NCBI RefSeq assembly: GCF_003206495.1
Contig: NZ_NKUF01000023.1
Span: 1 to 49,844, forward strand
Origin: Gluconacetobacter entanii
GTDB lineage: Bacteria; Pseudomonadota; Alphaproteobacteria; Acetobacterales; Acetobacteraceae
Reading direction: 5' to 3'
DNA length: 49,844 nucleotides
Below are positions 34,259 to 43,548 of this stretch, piece after piece. Numbering within the stretch: the stretch's first letter is position 1; the number at the start of each line of letters is the position of its first letter. The notes under the pieces were generated by a model. The model saw only the letters and a program-made list of their open reading frames with translations. It did not search any database and was not told the DNA's origin. Both the position numbers and the translations under genes were made by a program.

Positions 34259-36685
34259 TCAGAAGCTTGCCCCGACCGTCAGGAAGAACATGCGCGGTGC
34301 GATCGGATAGGCGGTATACTGGCCGCTGGCATAGGTGGTGTTCAGCGTGGACCACCCGCGCGTGCCCGTCAGGTTGGTAATGTTGCCCTGGATCTTCAGG
34401 CCCTGCACATGCGGGATGTTGCGGATGGTGTATCCGGCATTGATGCTGAACAGGGCATAGGACTTGGCCGACAGGTCGTTGGTGAAGGTGGTGTAGCGCC
34501 GGCCGATCACGTCGCCGATGAACTGCCCGTAGAAATCGCCCCAGTTGGTGGAGGCCACGAACTTTTCGGTCCAGTTCGGGATGCCCGCGACATTCTTGCC
34601 CGCCGTCGGCACGATCGTGGTGCCGGTCGCGTAATTGTCGTTATAGACGGACTTGTTATACGAAAGCGCGTTGTAGAAGGAGAAGTGTGGCCCGAACTGC
34701 GCCGTCATGGAGAAGTCCATGCCGTCGGTGCTGACCGAACCCACGTTCGTCAGGATGCTTGCGCTGCCGATGATGTAGGACACGTTGCTGTTATAGGGCG
34801 AGGAGGCGACCGACAGCAGGCGGTTTGAATAATGCACGTGGTAATATTCAAGCTGTCCACTGATGTTCGTCAGCGGCCCGAGATGGACATGGCGGTTGGT
34901 GCGCAGGCCGGTTTCATATGTCCATGCGGTTTCCACCTTGCCGTGCTTCTTGAAATCCTCGAACGCGGCCTGGCTGGTCATGCCCCACGGGCTGGCATTG
35001 CCATAACCCGTATCCTGGAAGGAGCGCATGTTTTCCTGGATGTTCGCGAACCACTGTTCATGCGGCGTGATGTTCCACAGCGCACCGAACGCGGGCAGGA
35101 AGGGCTTGGCCGTATTGATGTTGCCGCCGGGAATGGTGCGCGCGGTCGAGGGCGAGAGCGATCCCGGCAGGGCCGCGACCGGCAGGGTGCCGTCGGTATA
35201 GACCAGTTCCGACTTGAACCCGGCGCTGAGCATGAAGTTCTTGGTGATCTGCCAGCTATCCTGCAGGTGCGTCGTGATGGTGTTGGTATAGAACAGGTTG
35301 GTGTACTGGTGGATCAGCGGGTTCTGCTGCCGGTCATAGGGGCTGGTGGGATCGTTGATGTCGAATGCGTACCAGCGCCGGGCCTGCGTATTGTCGTTGC
35401 GTTCGTACCAGCCGCCAAGTTCGATGTTATGATGGCCCACTTTGTAATGCAGGGTGGACATGATGCCGCCGCGATTGTCCCAGTATTCGGTCGTGCGCGT
35501 CGCCATGCCCGAACCGCCGAACACGCTCGAAAGCTGGGTGGAGGAATCATTGGGGAAATAGGCGCTGAACAGGGTCGGCAGGCCGGCGGCGCTGATCGGG
35601 CCTGCGACGACGCCTTCGCCCATGTCATGGTGGTAATAGATCTGGTTGTCCCAGTGCAGGTTGGACGAGAAATCATGCGTCCACTTCACATAGGCAAGGA
35701 AATCCTCGCGCTGGGCGTCGGAATAGTAGTTGCGGTAATTGTTGCCAGCCGCCGTATAGGCAGCGGACCCGTTATAGTAATTTACCGCTTCCTTCAGGTT
35801 CGGATACAGGAACGGGCGGACATACATGCTGCCGCCGGCGGGTTCGACAATCCCGTCCTCGTTCGGTTCCACCTTGTCCGACCAGTCGAAGAAGGCCGTG
35901 ACCTTGTCCTTCGACCCCTTGTGGACGAACTTGGCGTTGACCTGGTTGCCGCCCTGGTGGCCCGCGAAATCCCACGCCCGCGCATCCTGCCGCGCCCATG
36001 AGAAATAGGCCGAGTTGCCATTGCCGAAATCACCCGTATCGACACGGGCAAAGGTGCGGAAGGTGGACCAGCTGCCGAATGTCTGCGAAATCTGGCCGCC
36101 CGCCTTGTGCATCGGGTCCTGCGTCGTGAATTCCAGCGAACCGCCAAGGTTGGAGGTCGAGGCCGTACCCAGCGCGCCAGCACCTGTCGCGACCGAGGTG
36201 GAGGCGATATTCTCGCTCAGCGCCGCGCGCTGTGGCGACAGGCCGTTATAGTTGCCATAGGACTGGTCGCCCAGCGGGACACCATCAAGGGTGAAGCCAA
36301 GCTGGTTCTGGTTGAAGCCATGGATGTACAGCGACGAATTCTGTTCGTTGTTGCCCCATGGGTCGGCATTTTCAAAGACAACGCCCGGAAGAATCTCAAG
36401 CGCCTTGACCGGGTTGATACCCGGCAGGATGCGCTGCAACTGGGTGTGGTTGATGCTCTGCTCCGAACGCGTGCGCCGGGCGGTCGCCATGATCTGCTCC
36501 ACATTGCCGGTGGAGTATCCGTCTTTATCCTTCTTTGTTGTCGCACTGGTCTTGTGGGGGGTGCGGATAGACTTCTTCTGCGCCGCCGGTGTCTGTACCG
36601 TCTGGGAATGAGCAACGGACAGCGCGATGGTAGAGCAGAACAGGCCAAGGGCAATACGACCACTACGGATCAGCTTGGGTGGCAC
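34259..36685 (-). CDS. TonB-dependent outer-membrane receptor (copy 2)
   Basis: An 808-residue receptor with signal peptide (hydrophobic run ending near SVAHSQ), a Lys-rich linker, a TonB-box-like VEQIMATARR near residue 60, a plug domain (LEILPGVVFEN, SLYIHGFNQNQLGFTLDGVPLGDQ) and a long barrel ending in a terminal Phe (FFLTVGASF). The start is GTG at 36685, decided by AGGAG 8 nt upstream. It has a different sequence from the receptor at 23742 but the same size class. The ligand is unknown. A candidate Pho box is 61 nt upstream. Confidence 0.9.
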   Translation of the reverse strand: MPPKLIRSGRIALGLFCSTIALSVAHSQTVQTPAAQKKSIRTPHKTSATTKKDKDGYSTGNVEQIMATARRTRSEQSINHTQLQRILPGINPVKALEILPGVVFENADPWGNNEQNSSLYIHGFNQNQLGFTLDGVPLGDQSYGNYNGLSPQRAALSENIASTSVATGAGALGTASTSNLGGSLEFTTQDPMHKAGGQISQTFGSWSTFRTFARVDTGDFGNGNSAYFSWARQDARAWDFAGHQGGNQVNAKFVHKGSKDKVTAFFDWSDKVEPNEDGIVEPAGGSMYVRPFLYPNLKEAVNYYNGSAAYTAAGNNYRNYYSDAQREDFLAYVKWTHDFSSNLHWDNQIYYHHDMGEGVVAGPISAAGLPTLFSAYFPNDSSTQLSSVFGGSGMATRTTEYWDNRGGIMSTLHYKVGHHNIELGGWYERNDNTQARRWYAFDINDPTSPYDRQQNPLIHQYTNLFYTNTITTHLQDSWQITKNFMLSAGFKSELVYTDGTLPVAALPGSLSPSTARTIPGGNINTAKPFLPAFGALWNITPHEQWFANIQENMRSFQDTGYGNASPWGMTSQAAFEDFKKHGKVETAWTYETGLRTNRHVHLGPLTNISGQLEYYHVHYSNRLLSVASSPYNSNVSYIIGSASILTNVGSVSTDGMDFSMTAQFGPHFSFYNALSYNKSVYNDNYATGTTIVPTAGKNVAGIPNWTEKFVASTNWGDFYGQFIGDVIGRRYTTFTNDLSAKSYALFSINAGYTIRNIPHVQGLKIQGNITNLTGTRGWSTLNTTYASGQYTAYPIAPRMFFLTVGASF

Positions 36686-36746
36686 CTGGGATTCTCCTGA
36701 GTGAAAAGGCAGGAGATGATCTATCTGCACGGTTGCGTTAATTCAT

Positions 36747-36764
36747 GTGAAGCTTTCATGACAT
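36747..36764 (-). promoter_or_regulatory. Candidate Pho box for TonB receptor 2
   Basis: On the minus strand it reads ATGTCATGAAAGCTTCAC: half-sites ATGTCAT and GCTTCAC around GAAA, matching the CTGTCAT-N4-CTGTMAY pattern. It closely resembles the middle of the triple site before the second porin (GCTTCATGAAA). Confidence 0.5.
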
Positions 36765-36875
36765 TGCGCGCGTGCAACACCGGATTTGTGAAATGACCAC
36801 AAAGGCGCCCGAAAAGGTGCGTCGGGACGTCACCCGGACATTCGTTGCGACTCCATTTTCGGAAATCCTGTGACA

Positions 36876-36893
36876 CTGTCATAATTTTGTAAC
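36876..36893 (+). promoter_or_regulatory. Candidate Pho box pointing to the UvrA-type gene
   Basis: CTGTCATAATTTTGTAAC: a perfect first half-site, an AATT spacer and second half-site TTGTAAC (one mismatch to CTGTMAY). It is the best single match to the PhoB consensus among the divergent sites. It faces the gene at 37051. The 36686-37050 gap holds no gene. Confidence 0.55.
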
Positions 36894-37050
36894 AATGTGG
36901 GATCGTACGACCGCGCTGGTCTGTTGCAACATGACGGGTGGCATGTCCGTGCCATGTGCGGCGGCGTGTCCGCGGCCATGTGCGTGGCGGGGTTGAACGG
37001 GGGGGCAGGGGGTGGGATCATGGCGCGATCCACCCGCCGGAGTACGCACC

Positions 37051-39570
37051 ATGCCGTCATCGCCCCCGCCGTCACCACTGGACCGACAGGATTTCGTACG
37101 CGTGCGCGGCGCGCGCGAACATAACCTGCGCGATGTGGATATCGACGTGCCGCGCGACACCATGGTGGTGTTTACCGGCGTGTCGGGGTCGGGCAAGTCG
37201 TCACTGGCGTTCGGGACACTGTATGCGGAGGCGCAGCGCCGCTACCTTGAATCCGTCTCCCCCTATGCGCGGCGCCTGTTCCAGCAGATGCCGGTGCCCG
37301 ATGTCGATACCGTCGATGGCCTGCCCCCCGCCATCGCGTTGCAGCAGCAGCGCGGCGGCAGTTCGGGGCGTTCGTCCGTCGGCAGCATCACGACGCTGTC
37401 GAACCTGTTGCGCATGCTCTATTCCCGCGCGGGGACCTATCCCCCCGGCCTTGCACGGCTGGAGGCGGAATCCTTCTCCCCCAACACGCCGATGGGCGCG
37501 TGCCCGCGCTGCCACGGGCTGGGACGCGTCCATGACGTGACGGAGGCCACGCTGGTCCCCGATGACAGCCTGTCGATCCGCGACCGCGCTGTCGCCGCGT
37601 GGCCCACCGCGTGGCAGGGGCAGAACCTGCGCGATATCCTGATCACCATGGGCATCGACGTGGACTGCCCCTGGCGTGACCTGCCGCGCAAGACGCGCGA
37701 CTGGATCCTGTTTACGGATGAAACACCCACCGTCCCCGTCTATCCGGGCCTGACGCATGCGCAGGTGCAGGCCGCGATCGCCAAGGGGGTGGAGCCTGCA
37801 TACCAGGGCACCTTTACCGGTGCGCGGCGTTACGTCACCCAGACCTTCGCCAATTCACAGAGCGAGACCATGCGCAGGCGCGCGGCGTCGTTCATGATCT
37901 CCACCGACTGCCCGGTCTGCCATGGGCAGCGGCTGAATCCAGATGCGCTGCGCGTGACGTTCGCGGGAATGAACATCGCGGCGATGGTCGCGCTGCCGCT
38001 GGGGCGCATCCGCACCGTGCTGTCGGGGGTTGCCGACGTGGCCGCCAGCACGGATGACGACGCCATCGCGATCGCCGCGCGCAGCATCGCCGCCGACATG
38101 GTCGCGCGCATCGACGTGCTGGCGCAGCTTGGTCTGGGATACCTGCAGATGGATCGCGGGGTGCAGACGCTCTCCCCCGGGGAATACCAGCGCCTGCGCC
38201 TTGGCACGCAGATCCATTCCAGCCTGTTTGGCGTGGTCTATGTGCTCGACGAACCTTCATCGGGGCTGCATCCTGCGGATACGCAGGCGCTGCTGGCCGC
38301 GCTGGACCGGCTGTGTGCTGCGGGCAATTCGCTGTTCCTTGTGGAACACAACCTCGACGTCATCCGCCATGCCGAATGGATTGTCGATGTCGGGCCGGAA
38401 GCGGGCGAGCGCGGGGGCGAAATCCTGTATTGCGGCCCGCCAGACGGCCTGCGCGATGTCACGGCGTCGCGCACGCGCGATTACCTGTTCGCCGCGTCGC
38501 AGGTGGTGGTCCATACGCCGCGTACGCCGCAGGGGTGGCTGGAACTTGCGGATATCCGCTGGAACAACCTCGACGGGCTGGACGTCGCCTTTCCGCTGGG
38601 GGCGTTCACGTCCGTGACCGGGATCTCGGGGTCGGGGAAATCCTCCCTCGTCAGCCATGCGCTGACCAGCATCGTCGCACGTGCGCTGGGGCAGGCCCTG
38701 CCCGTGGCGGAGGAGGAGGAGGACAGCCAGGCCCCCACCCCCGAACTCCGCCAGCCCGAAGGGCGCGTGGCCTCCGGGCTGGAGGGGATCGACCGCCTTG
38801 TGGTGATCGACCAGAAACCCATCGGCCGGACCCCGCGCTCCAACCTTGCGACCTATACCGGCCTGTTCGATGTCGTGCGCAAACTGTATGCCCGCACCGA
38901 CCTTGCCCGCGCGCGCAGATATGATGCCGGGTGGTTCTCCTTCAACCTGGCGAAGGGACGCTGCCCCCACTGTCAGGGGGCGGGGTCGGTGATGGTCGAA
39001 CTGCTGTTCCTGCCCAGCGTCTATGCCCCGTGCCCGACCTGCCATGGCGCGCGCTACCGGCCGGAGGTGCTGGAGGTGACCTACCGCGATCGCTCCATCG
39101 CCGATGTGCTGGCGATGAACGTGGACCAGGCGCTGGATTTCCTGTCGGACGTGCCCAATGCGGCGACCTGCCTGTCGATCTTGCAACGCAGCGGCCTTGG
39201 CCACCTGCGTCTGGGCCAGCCTGCGACCGAACTGTCCGGTGGGGAGGCGCAGCGCATCAAGCTTGCGACCGAGCTTCAGAAACAGCGGCGGGGCCATACG
39301 CTCTATGTGCTGGACGAACCGACCACCGGGCTGCACCCGTCCGACGTGGATCGCCTGTCGGCGCACCTGCATGAACTGGTGGACCAGGGCAATACCGTGA
39401 TCGTGGCCGAACATGACATGCGCATGGTCGCGGGCGGGGACTGGGTGATCGACATGGGGCCGGGTGCGGGGGAGGACGGCGGCACGGTCGTCGCCGCCGG
39501 GACGCCCGCCGAGGTGGCGAAGGCCGCGCGGAGTGCGACGGCACCGTTCCTTGCGCGGTATGTGGGGTAG
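37051..39570 (+). CDS. uvrA: UvrA-type ABC ATPase, short class (UvrA2-like)
   Basis: An 839-residue UvrA homologue, about 100 residues shorter than the usual UvrA of nucleotide excision repair. It has two ABC cassettes: Walker A GVSGSGKS near residue 45 with signature LSPGEYQRLRLG, and GISGSGKSS near 530 with LSGGEAQRIKLA. Walker B regions are YVLDEPSSGLHP and YVLDEPTTGLHP. Zinc-finger pairs CPRC, CPVC, CPHC and CPTC are present. The shortness fits class II UvrA proteins, which lack the UvrB-binding region and have been tied to drug or DNA-damage tolerance. The start at 37051 has GGAG upstream. A Pho-box-like site precedes it. Confidence 0.88.
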   Translation: MPSSPPPSPLDRQDFVRVRGAREHNLRDVDIDVPRDTMVVFTGVSGSGKSSLAFGTLYAEAQRRYLESVSPYARRLFQQMPVPDVDTVDGLPPAIALQQQRGGSSGRSSVGSITTLSNLLRMLYSRAGTYPPGLARLEAESFSPNTPMGACPRCHGLGRVHDVTEATLVPDDSLSIRDRAVAAWPTAWQGQNLRDILITMGIDVDCPWRDLPRKTRDWILFTDETPTVPVYPGLTHAQVQAAIAKGVEPAYQGTFTGARRYVTQTFANSQSETMRRRAASFMISTDCPVCHGQRLNPDALRVTFAGMNIAAMVALPLGRIRTVLSGVADVAASTDDDAIAIAARSIAADMVARIDVLAQLGLGYLQMDRGVQTLSPGEYQRLRLGTQIHSSLFGVVYVLDEPSSGLHPADTQALLAALDRLCAAGNSLFLVEHNLDVIRHAEWIVDVGPEAGERGGEILYCGPPDGLRDVTASRTRDYLFAASQVVVHTPRTPQGWLELADIRWNNLDGLDVAFPLGAFTSVTGISGSGKSSLVSHALTSIVARALGQALPVAEEEEDSQAPTPELRQPEGRVASGLEGIDRLVVIDQKPIGRTPRSNLATYTGLFDVVRKLYARTDLARARRYDAGWFSFNLAKGRCPHCQGAGSVMVELLFLPSVYAPCPTCHGARYRPEVLEVTYRDRSIADVLAMNVDQALDFLSDVPNAATCLSILQRSGLGHLRLGQPATELSGGEAQRIKLATELQKQRRGHTLYVLDEPTTGLHPSDVDRLSAHLHELVDQGNTVIVAEHDMRMVAGGDWVIDMGPGAGEDGGTVVAAGTPAEVAKAARSATAPFLARYVG

Positions 39571-39737
39571 GATCTTCTTTTCTGTAGAAAAAGAAGCAAA
39601 AAGACTTTTGATCAATCCGGGAAAGAAGCAGCCTGCCGGGACTGTGTTCAAAAATTCAAAAGTTTTTGGTGAAGCTTTTTTCAAAAAGCTTCAGGAAACG
39701 CTGCCTTTCTGGAAAAAGGCGGCATCCGAAAACTTTT
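39571..39737. repeat. Composite palindromic repeat (copy 7)
   Basis: Begins with the hairpin TCTTCTTTTCTGTAGAAAAA and AAGACTTTTGATC (39571-39613), then CAGCCTGCCGGGAC and TGTTCAAAAATTC, then a full copy of the first repeat family (39657-39737). Its first part directly follows the UvrA-type stop and may terminate transcription. Confidence 0.85.
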
Positions 39738-39817
39738 ATGAATTCATCCTCCGACTGTCCCGGAACATACATCTTCTATAAAACAGGGACGTTACCCCTG
39801 ACCCGACGGGAGATGCC

Positions 39818-40720
39818 GTGTTCCTGCGCCAGTTGACCTACCTGATCGCCCTAGAGCGTTTCCGCCACTTCTCCCGTGCGGCGGAACATTGCGGCGTGTC
39901 GCAGCCTGCGCTGTCGGCGGGGATCAGGCAGCTTGAAAACGAACTGGGCGTATGCGTCATCCATCGCAACCGCCGCTTCCTTGGCCTGACAGAGGAGGGG
40001 CGGCGTGTCCTCGCATGGGCCAAGCAGACGCTTGCCGCCCTTGATGGCCTGAAGCAGGAGGCCGCGTTTGCGCAGGACGTGGCGGGCGGGTCGCTGTCGA
40101 TCGGGGTGATGCCGCCGGCATTGCTGACCATCCCGCTGCTGCTGGAAAGTTTCCGCACCGCCATCCCCAGCCTGCATCAGGAAGTACGCTCCGCCGCGGC
40201 GGGCGACATCGCGCGCATGCTGCGTGAGCATGAGGTGCAGTTGGGCGTGACCTACCTTGACCAGGTGCCGGTGGGGGGCGCGTTCGACGTGCGGCCGCTT
40301 TATGCGGAACAGTACGTGCTGGCGGGTGCGATGTCCGCCCCCGTGCCCGACGGGGCCGAATGTGACTGGGCGGAGGTCGCGTCCATTCCGCTGTGCCTGT
40401 TCACCCGCAACCTGCGCAGTCGCCAGATCATTGATGCCGGGTTTCGCGACGCGGGCGTGACCCCCACCATCATGCTGGAGACGGATTCCATCAGCCTGCT
40501 GCATTCCGAACTGCGTGCGGGCCGCCTGTGCAGCATCCTGCCGGTCGCGGCCCTGCCGGAGAGTGTGGGCGGCGCGGGCCTGCGCACCTGTCCCATCGTG
40601 CCCTGTGTTGCGCCGGAGGTCGCGATCGTACGCCTGCGACAGCCCAACCCGTCCGCCGTGCTGACGCGGATATGGGAGGTGTGCATGCGGTTGCGGACCG
40701 ATGACGTGTTCTGTGTGTAA
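39818..40720 (+). CDS. LysR-family transcriptional regulator
   Basis: A 300-residue LysR regulator: N-terminal winged HTH (LIALERFRHFSRAAEHCGVSQPALSAGIRQLE) and a substrate-binding domain from about residue 90. It starts at GTG 39818 with GGGAG upstream. The effector is unknown. It precedes an aromatic-acid-efflux-like FUSC gene on the same strand and is flanked by composite repeats on both sides. Confidence 0.92.
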   Translation: MFLRQLTYLIALERFRHFSRAAEHCGVSQPALSAGIRQLENELGVCVIHRNRRFLGLTEEGRRVLAWAKQTLAALDGLKQEAAFAQDVAGGSLSIGVMPPALLTIPLLLESFRTAIPSLHQEVRSAAAGDIARMLREHEVQLGVTYLDQVPVGGAFDVRPLYAEQYVLAGAMSAPVPDGAECDWAEVASIPLCLFTRNLRSRQIIDAGFRDAGVTPTIMLETDSISLLHSELRAGRLCSILPVAALPESVGGAGLRTCPIVPCVAPEVAIVRLRQPNPSAVLTRIWEVCMRLRTDDVFCV

Positions 40721-40726
40721 GGGGAA

Positions 40727-40889
40727 GGGTCTTCTTTTTCTGTAGAAAAAGAAGCAAAAAGACTTCTGATCCATTAAGGTAAAAAGGCAGCCTGCCGGGA
40801 CCCTGTTCAAAAAATCAGAAGTTTTTGGTGAAGCTTTTTTCAAAAAGCTTCGACAGACGCCATCTTCCTGAAAAAAACCGGCACCCGCA
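40727..40889. repeat. Composite palindromic repeat (copy 8)
   Basis: The same order as at 39571: hairpin CTTCTTTTTCTGTAGAAAAA, AAGACTTCTGATC, then GGCAGCCTGCCGGGACCCTG and TTCAAAAAATC, then the first repeat family with a more degenerate far end. Confidence 0.83.
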
Positions 40890-40962
40890 GACCCGCCCTT
40901 CATAACCCCTCCTTATCATCTCATCACGACAAACGATTGGACCCGCGCGGGGCCGCGTCTGC

Positions 40963-43017
40963 ATGGTCGGCCCCGTCATGACCGCGCGCGCCCACGATCC
41001 CGATACGTTGTCCGCCCTCCTGCCGTCCTTCGTGCGGAAACTGTCGTGGCTGTATGCGCCCTCGCTTGCGGATTTCGCCTTTGCCCTGCGCACGGCGTTT
41101 GCCGCGATCCTGTCGCTGCTGATCGCCATGTGGATGGAACTCGACAGCCCGCAATGGGCGCCGCTGACGGTGTGGGTGGTGGCGCAGTCCTCCCGCGGGG
41201 AAAGCCTGGCGAAGGCGCGCTGGCGCGTGGCGGGGACGCTGCTGGGGTCGGTTGCGGCGATGACGCTGATTGCGGCGTTCCCGCAGGCGTCGGGCCTGTT
41301 TTTCTGCGCGCTGGCGCTGTGGATCGGCCTGTGCTGCGCGGGGGCGACGCTTCTGGACAATTACCGCGCCTATGGACTGGTGCTGACGGGCTTTACGTCG
41401 GCCATCATCGCAACCGGTGCGATCCTGGAACCCGACCATGTATTCGACATCAGCGTCGCGCGCACCAGTTACATCGTGCTGGGCGTTGTGTGCGAGGCGA
41501 CGCTGGCGATCCTGTTCATGCCCTCCGTCGGCCCCCATGCGCGACAGGCGCTGCATGCGCGCCTGATGCGGGCGTTCGCCAACACGACGCGCACGGTTGC
41601 CGACCTGCTGGAGGGGGAGATCTCGCCCGCCGCGATGGGGACGACGCTGGGTGAACTGGTGGCGTTCAACAGCCAGGTGGAATTCAGCGAGCTTGAACTC
41701 GAACCTGGCAGCCGGACGGGCGACCATGCGCGCGCGGCGCTTGCGGGGCTGCTGGCGCTGCTGGCGCGTGTGCGGGGGGTGTCGCTGCTGCTGTCAGGTG
41801 GGGTGCAGGCCCCGGAGGTACGGCGCGATGCACGGGAATATGTGCGCGAACTGTGCGCGCTGCTGCGCGATGGCGGGGCGGACCCGGCGGAGATGGCCGC
41901 GCGCGTGACGCGTCTGCAGGCGCTGTGGCACGCACGGCAGGCAACGGCGGCCCATCCGGCGCTGGGCGCCCTGTTTGTGGAACTGCTGGCGGATGTGGGG
42001 CAGGTCCTGTCTGAAATCCGCGCCAGTGACAATCCGGTGCGCCACGACCATTTCCGCTTTCGCGTCACGTCGCGCCGGCATGCGGTGGAGGCGCTGGAAA
42101 ACGGCGTGCGCGCCTGCTGCGCCATCCTTGGCGCGTGGCTGGTGTGGGAGGTCACGGCATGGCGGCAGGGGGCGGCGTTCATTTCCTTCCTTGCGCTGGT
42201 CTATGGCCTGCTGGCGACGCGCGAAAACCCGGTCATCGCGGGCATGCCCTTCTTCAAGGGGGGGCTGTACTGCGCGGCGGTGGGGACGGTGCTGGCGTTC
42301 TGGGTCATCCCGGCCATCACCGCGCCGGAAATGCTGGTGTTCGCGCTGCTGGTGCCCATGACCATCGGCGGCCTTGCCGCGCGCAATGCGGCGACGGCGG
42401 GATATGCGTTTTCATTCAACATGTTCCTGCCGGTGCTGATCGGCCCGATGAACCAGGGACGCTATGACGAGGTCGCGTTCCTCAACGGGACGCTGGCGTT
42501 TTTGTGCAGCATCCTGTTCGCCATCCTGACCTATCGCATGGTCGTGCCGTTCCGCATCGATTCCCACATGCGCCGCACGGCGGCATGGACCGCGCGCCGC
42601 CTGCGGGGCCTGGGCGCGGGGCGCAACCGCATGGCCGCGCACCAGTGGCTTGCGGCCTGCGCGGGCAGTCTGGTGCGCATATTGCGCAATTCCACGACCG
42701 TCCCGCCGGAGATGGTCGAGCAGTACATGCGCGCGGAACTGCGGGCGATGACGCTGGGGCTGAGTGTCATTGCCCTGCGGGATGTGGCGCGCCGCAACGA
42801 CCTGCCCCCCGCCACGCGGCAGGCGCTGGCGCTGTTCCTGCGCCGGTGGCAGCAGGGGCGGGCGGGCGAACATGGCACCCTGCGGATGATCGAGGGACGG
42901 GTCGCCCATACCCCCGTGCCCCCACAGGCCGCGCAGGAACGGCAGGTCGTGCTGTCATGCCTTTACCTGGTGCGCACGCTGCTGGCCCCGGGGGAAAAAG
43001 GCACTTCATCGGAATAA
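40963..43017 (+). CDS. FUSC-family membrane protein (aromatic acid exporter-like)
   Basis: A 684-residue inner-membrane protein of the FUSC/AaeB type: two blocks of hydrophobic helices (about residues 25-190 and 375-530), each followed by a long soluble region. The first block begins FALRTAFAAILSLLIAMWMELDSPQWAPLTVWVVAQ, a conserved FUSC stretch. Members export aromatic carboxylic acids or serve as subunits of tripartite pumps. No AaeA-like partner is adjacent. A LysR gene lies upstream, echoing aaeR-aaeB arrangements. ATG at 40963 or 40978 may be the start. Confidence 0.85.
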   Translation: MVGPVMTARAHDPDTLSALLPSFVRKLSWLYAPSLADFAFALRTAFAAILSLLIAMWMELDSPQWAPLTVWVVAQSSRGESLAKARWRVAGTLLGSVAAMTLIAAFPQASGLFFCALALWIGLCCAGATLLDNYRAYGLVLTGFTSAIIATGAILEPDHVFDISVARTSYIVLGVVCEATLAILFMPSVGPHARQALHARLMRAFANTTRTVADLLEGEISPAAMGTTLGELVAFNSQVEFSELELEPGSRTGDHARAALAGLLALLARVRGVSLLLSGGVQAPEVRRDAREYVRELCALLRDGGADPAEMAARVTRLQALWHARQATAAHPALGALFVELLADVGQVLSEIRASDNPVRHDHFRFRVTSRRHAVEALENGVRACCAILGAWLVWEVTAWRQGAAFISFLALVYGLLATRENPVIAGMPFFKGGLYCAAVGTVLAFWVIPAITAPEMLVFALLVPMTIGGLAARNAATAGYAFSFNMFLPVLIGPMNQGRYDEVAFLNGTLAFLCSILFAILTYRMVVPFRIDSHMRRTAAWTARRLRGLGAGRNRMAAHQWLAACAGSLVRILRNSTTVPPEMVEQYMRAELRAMTLGLSVIALRDVARRNDLPPATRQALALFLRRWQQGRAGEHGTLRMIEGRVAHTPVPPQAAQERQVVLSCLYLVRTLLAPGEKGTSSE

Positions 43018-43097
43018 AAGTTTTTGGTGAAGCTTTTTTCCAAAAAGCTTCGAAAGACGCCGCCTTTTTGAAAAAAGCCGGCACCCAAAAACTTTTA
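43016..43097. repeat. Palindromic intergenic repeat, copy 9
   Basis: A full-length copy: AAAAGTTTTTGGTG end, GAAGCTTTTTTCCAAAAAGC hairpin, GCCGCCTTTTT/AAAAAAGCCGGC stem, ACCCAAAAACTTTT end. It overlaps the end of the FUSC gene and lies between convergent genes. Confidence 0.88.
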
Positions 43098-43114
43098 ATG
43101 ATTTTACGTTCTTT

Positions 43115-43327
43115 TCAGGCGTGCAGCCCATATGTCTGCGCGGTGGTGGCCATGCGCATCAGGGTGCGGGCATCGGCGCGCGCGTCCTCCATGGTGGCAT
43201 AGCGGCGGCCGTTCATCTGTGTGGTGCGTTCATGCAGGGCGCGGAAACTGCACGGCCCGTCACGGTAGTCGCGCAGGACGACGCCAAGGGTGATGCCGTT
43301 GATTTCAACGATGCTGGATTCGAACAT
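43115..43327 (-). CDS. Small protein with a candidate Pho box, unknown function
   Basis: A 70-residue protein, MFESSIVEINGITLGVVLRD at the start, with no signal or membrane segment and a basic, helical C-terminal half (TMEDARADARTLMRM). No family is recognised. A longer frame exists upstream but the ATG at 43327 has AGG-type sites nearby and a natural N-terminus. It is divergent from pstC and has a minus-strand Pho-box-like site 89 nt upstream, which suggests it belongs to the phosphate response. Confidence 0.6.
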   Translation of the reverse strand: MFESSIVEINGITLGVVLRDYRDGPCSFRALHERTTQMNGRRYATMEDARADARTLMRMATTAQTYGLHA

Positions 43328-43415
43328 GTCCTGCCTGCTGTGCTGATGACTGGTGCACCTCGGTGCATCCGCGCCCGCTATGCCGGAGGGCATGCGTGGG
43401 GGCAAGGCGAAATAA

Positions 43416-43433
43416 ATGAACTTTACATGACAG
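43416..43433 (-). promoter_or_regulatory. Candidate Pho box for the small gene at 43115
   Basis: Minus strand CTGTCATGTAAAGTTCAT: an exact CTGTCAT half-site, GTAA spacer and AGTTCAT second half-site, directed towards the small gene. Confidence 0.5.
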
Positions 43434-43448
43434 TAGAGGCGCATGGGT

Positions 43449-43466
43449 GTGTCATAAAAACTTAAC
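43449..43466 (+). promoter_or_regulatory. Candidate Pho box for pstCAB-phoU
   Basis: GTGTCATAAAAACTTAAC: first half-site GTGTCAT with AAAA spacer and a degenerate second half-site ACTTAAC. It lies about 83 nt before pstC, with an ATTATT element 14 nt downstream that could serve as the -10. Confidence 0.45.
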
Positions 43467-43548
43467 ACAGATGCGGCAGGATTATTATTGATCCGCGCTA
43501 TTGCCATTGTCTAACCCTGAGGCTGCGTTTTGCATATCAGGAAAAGAC

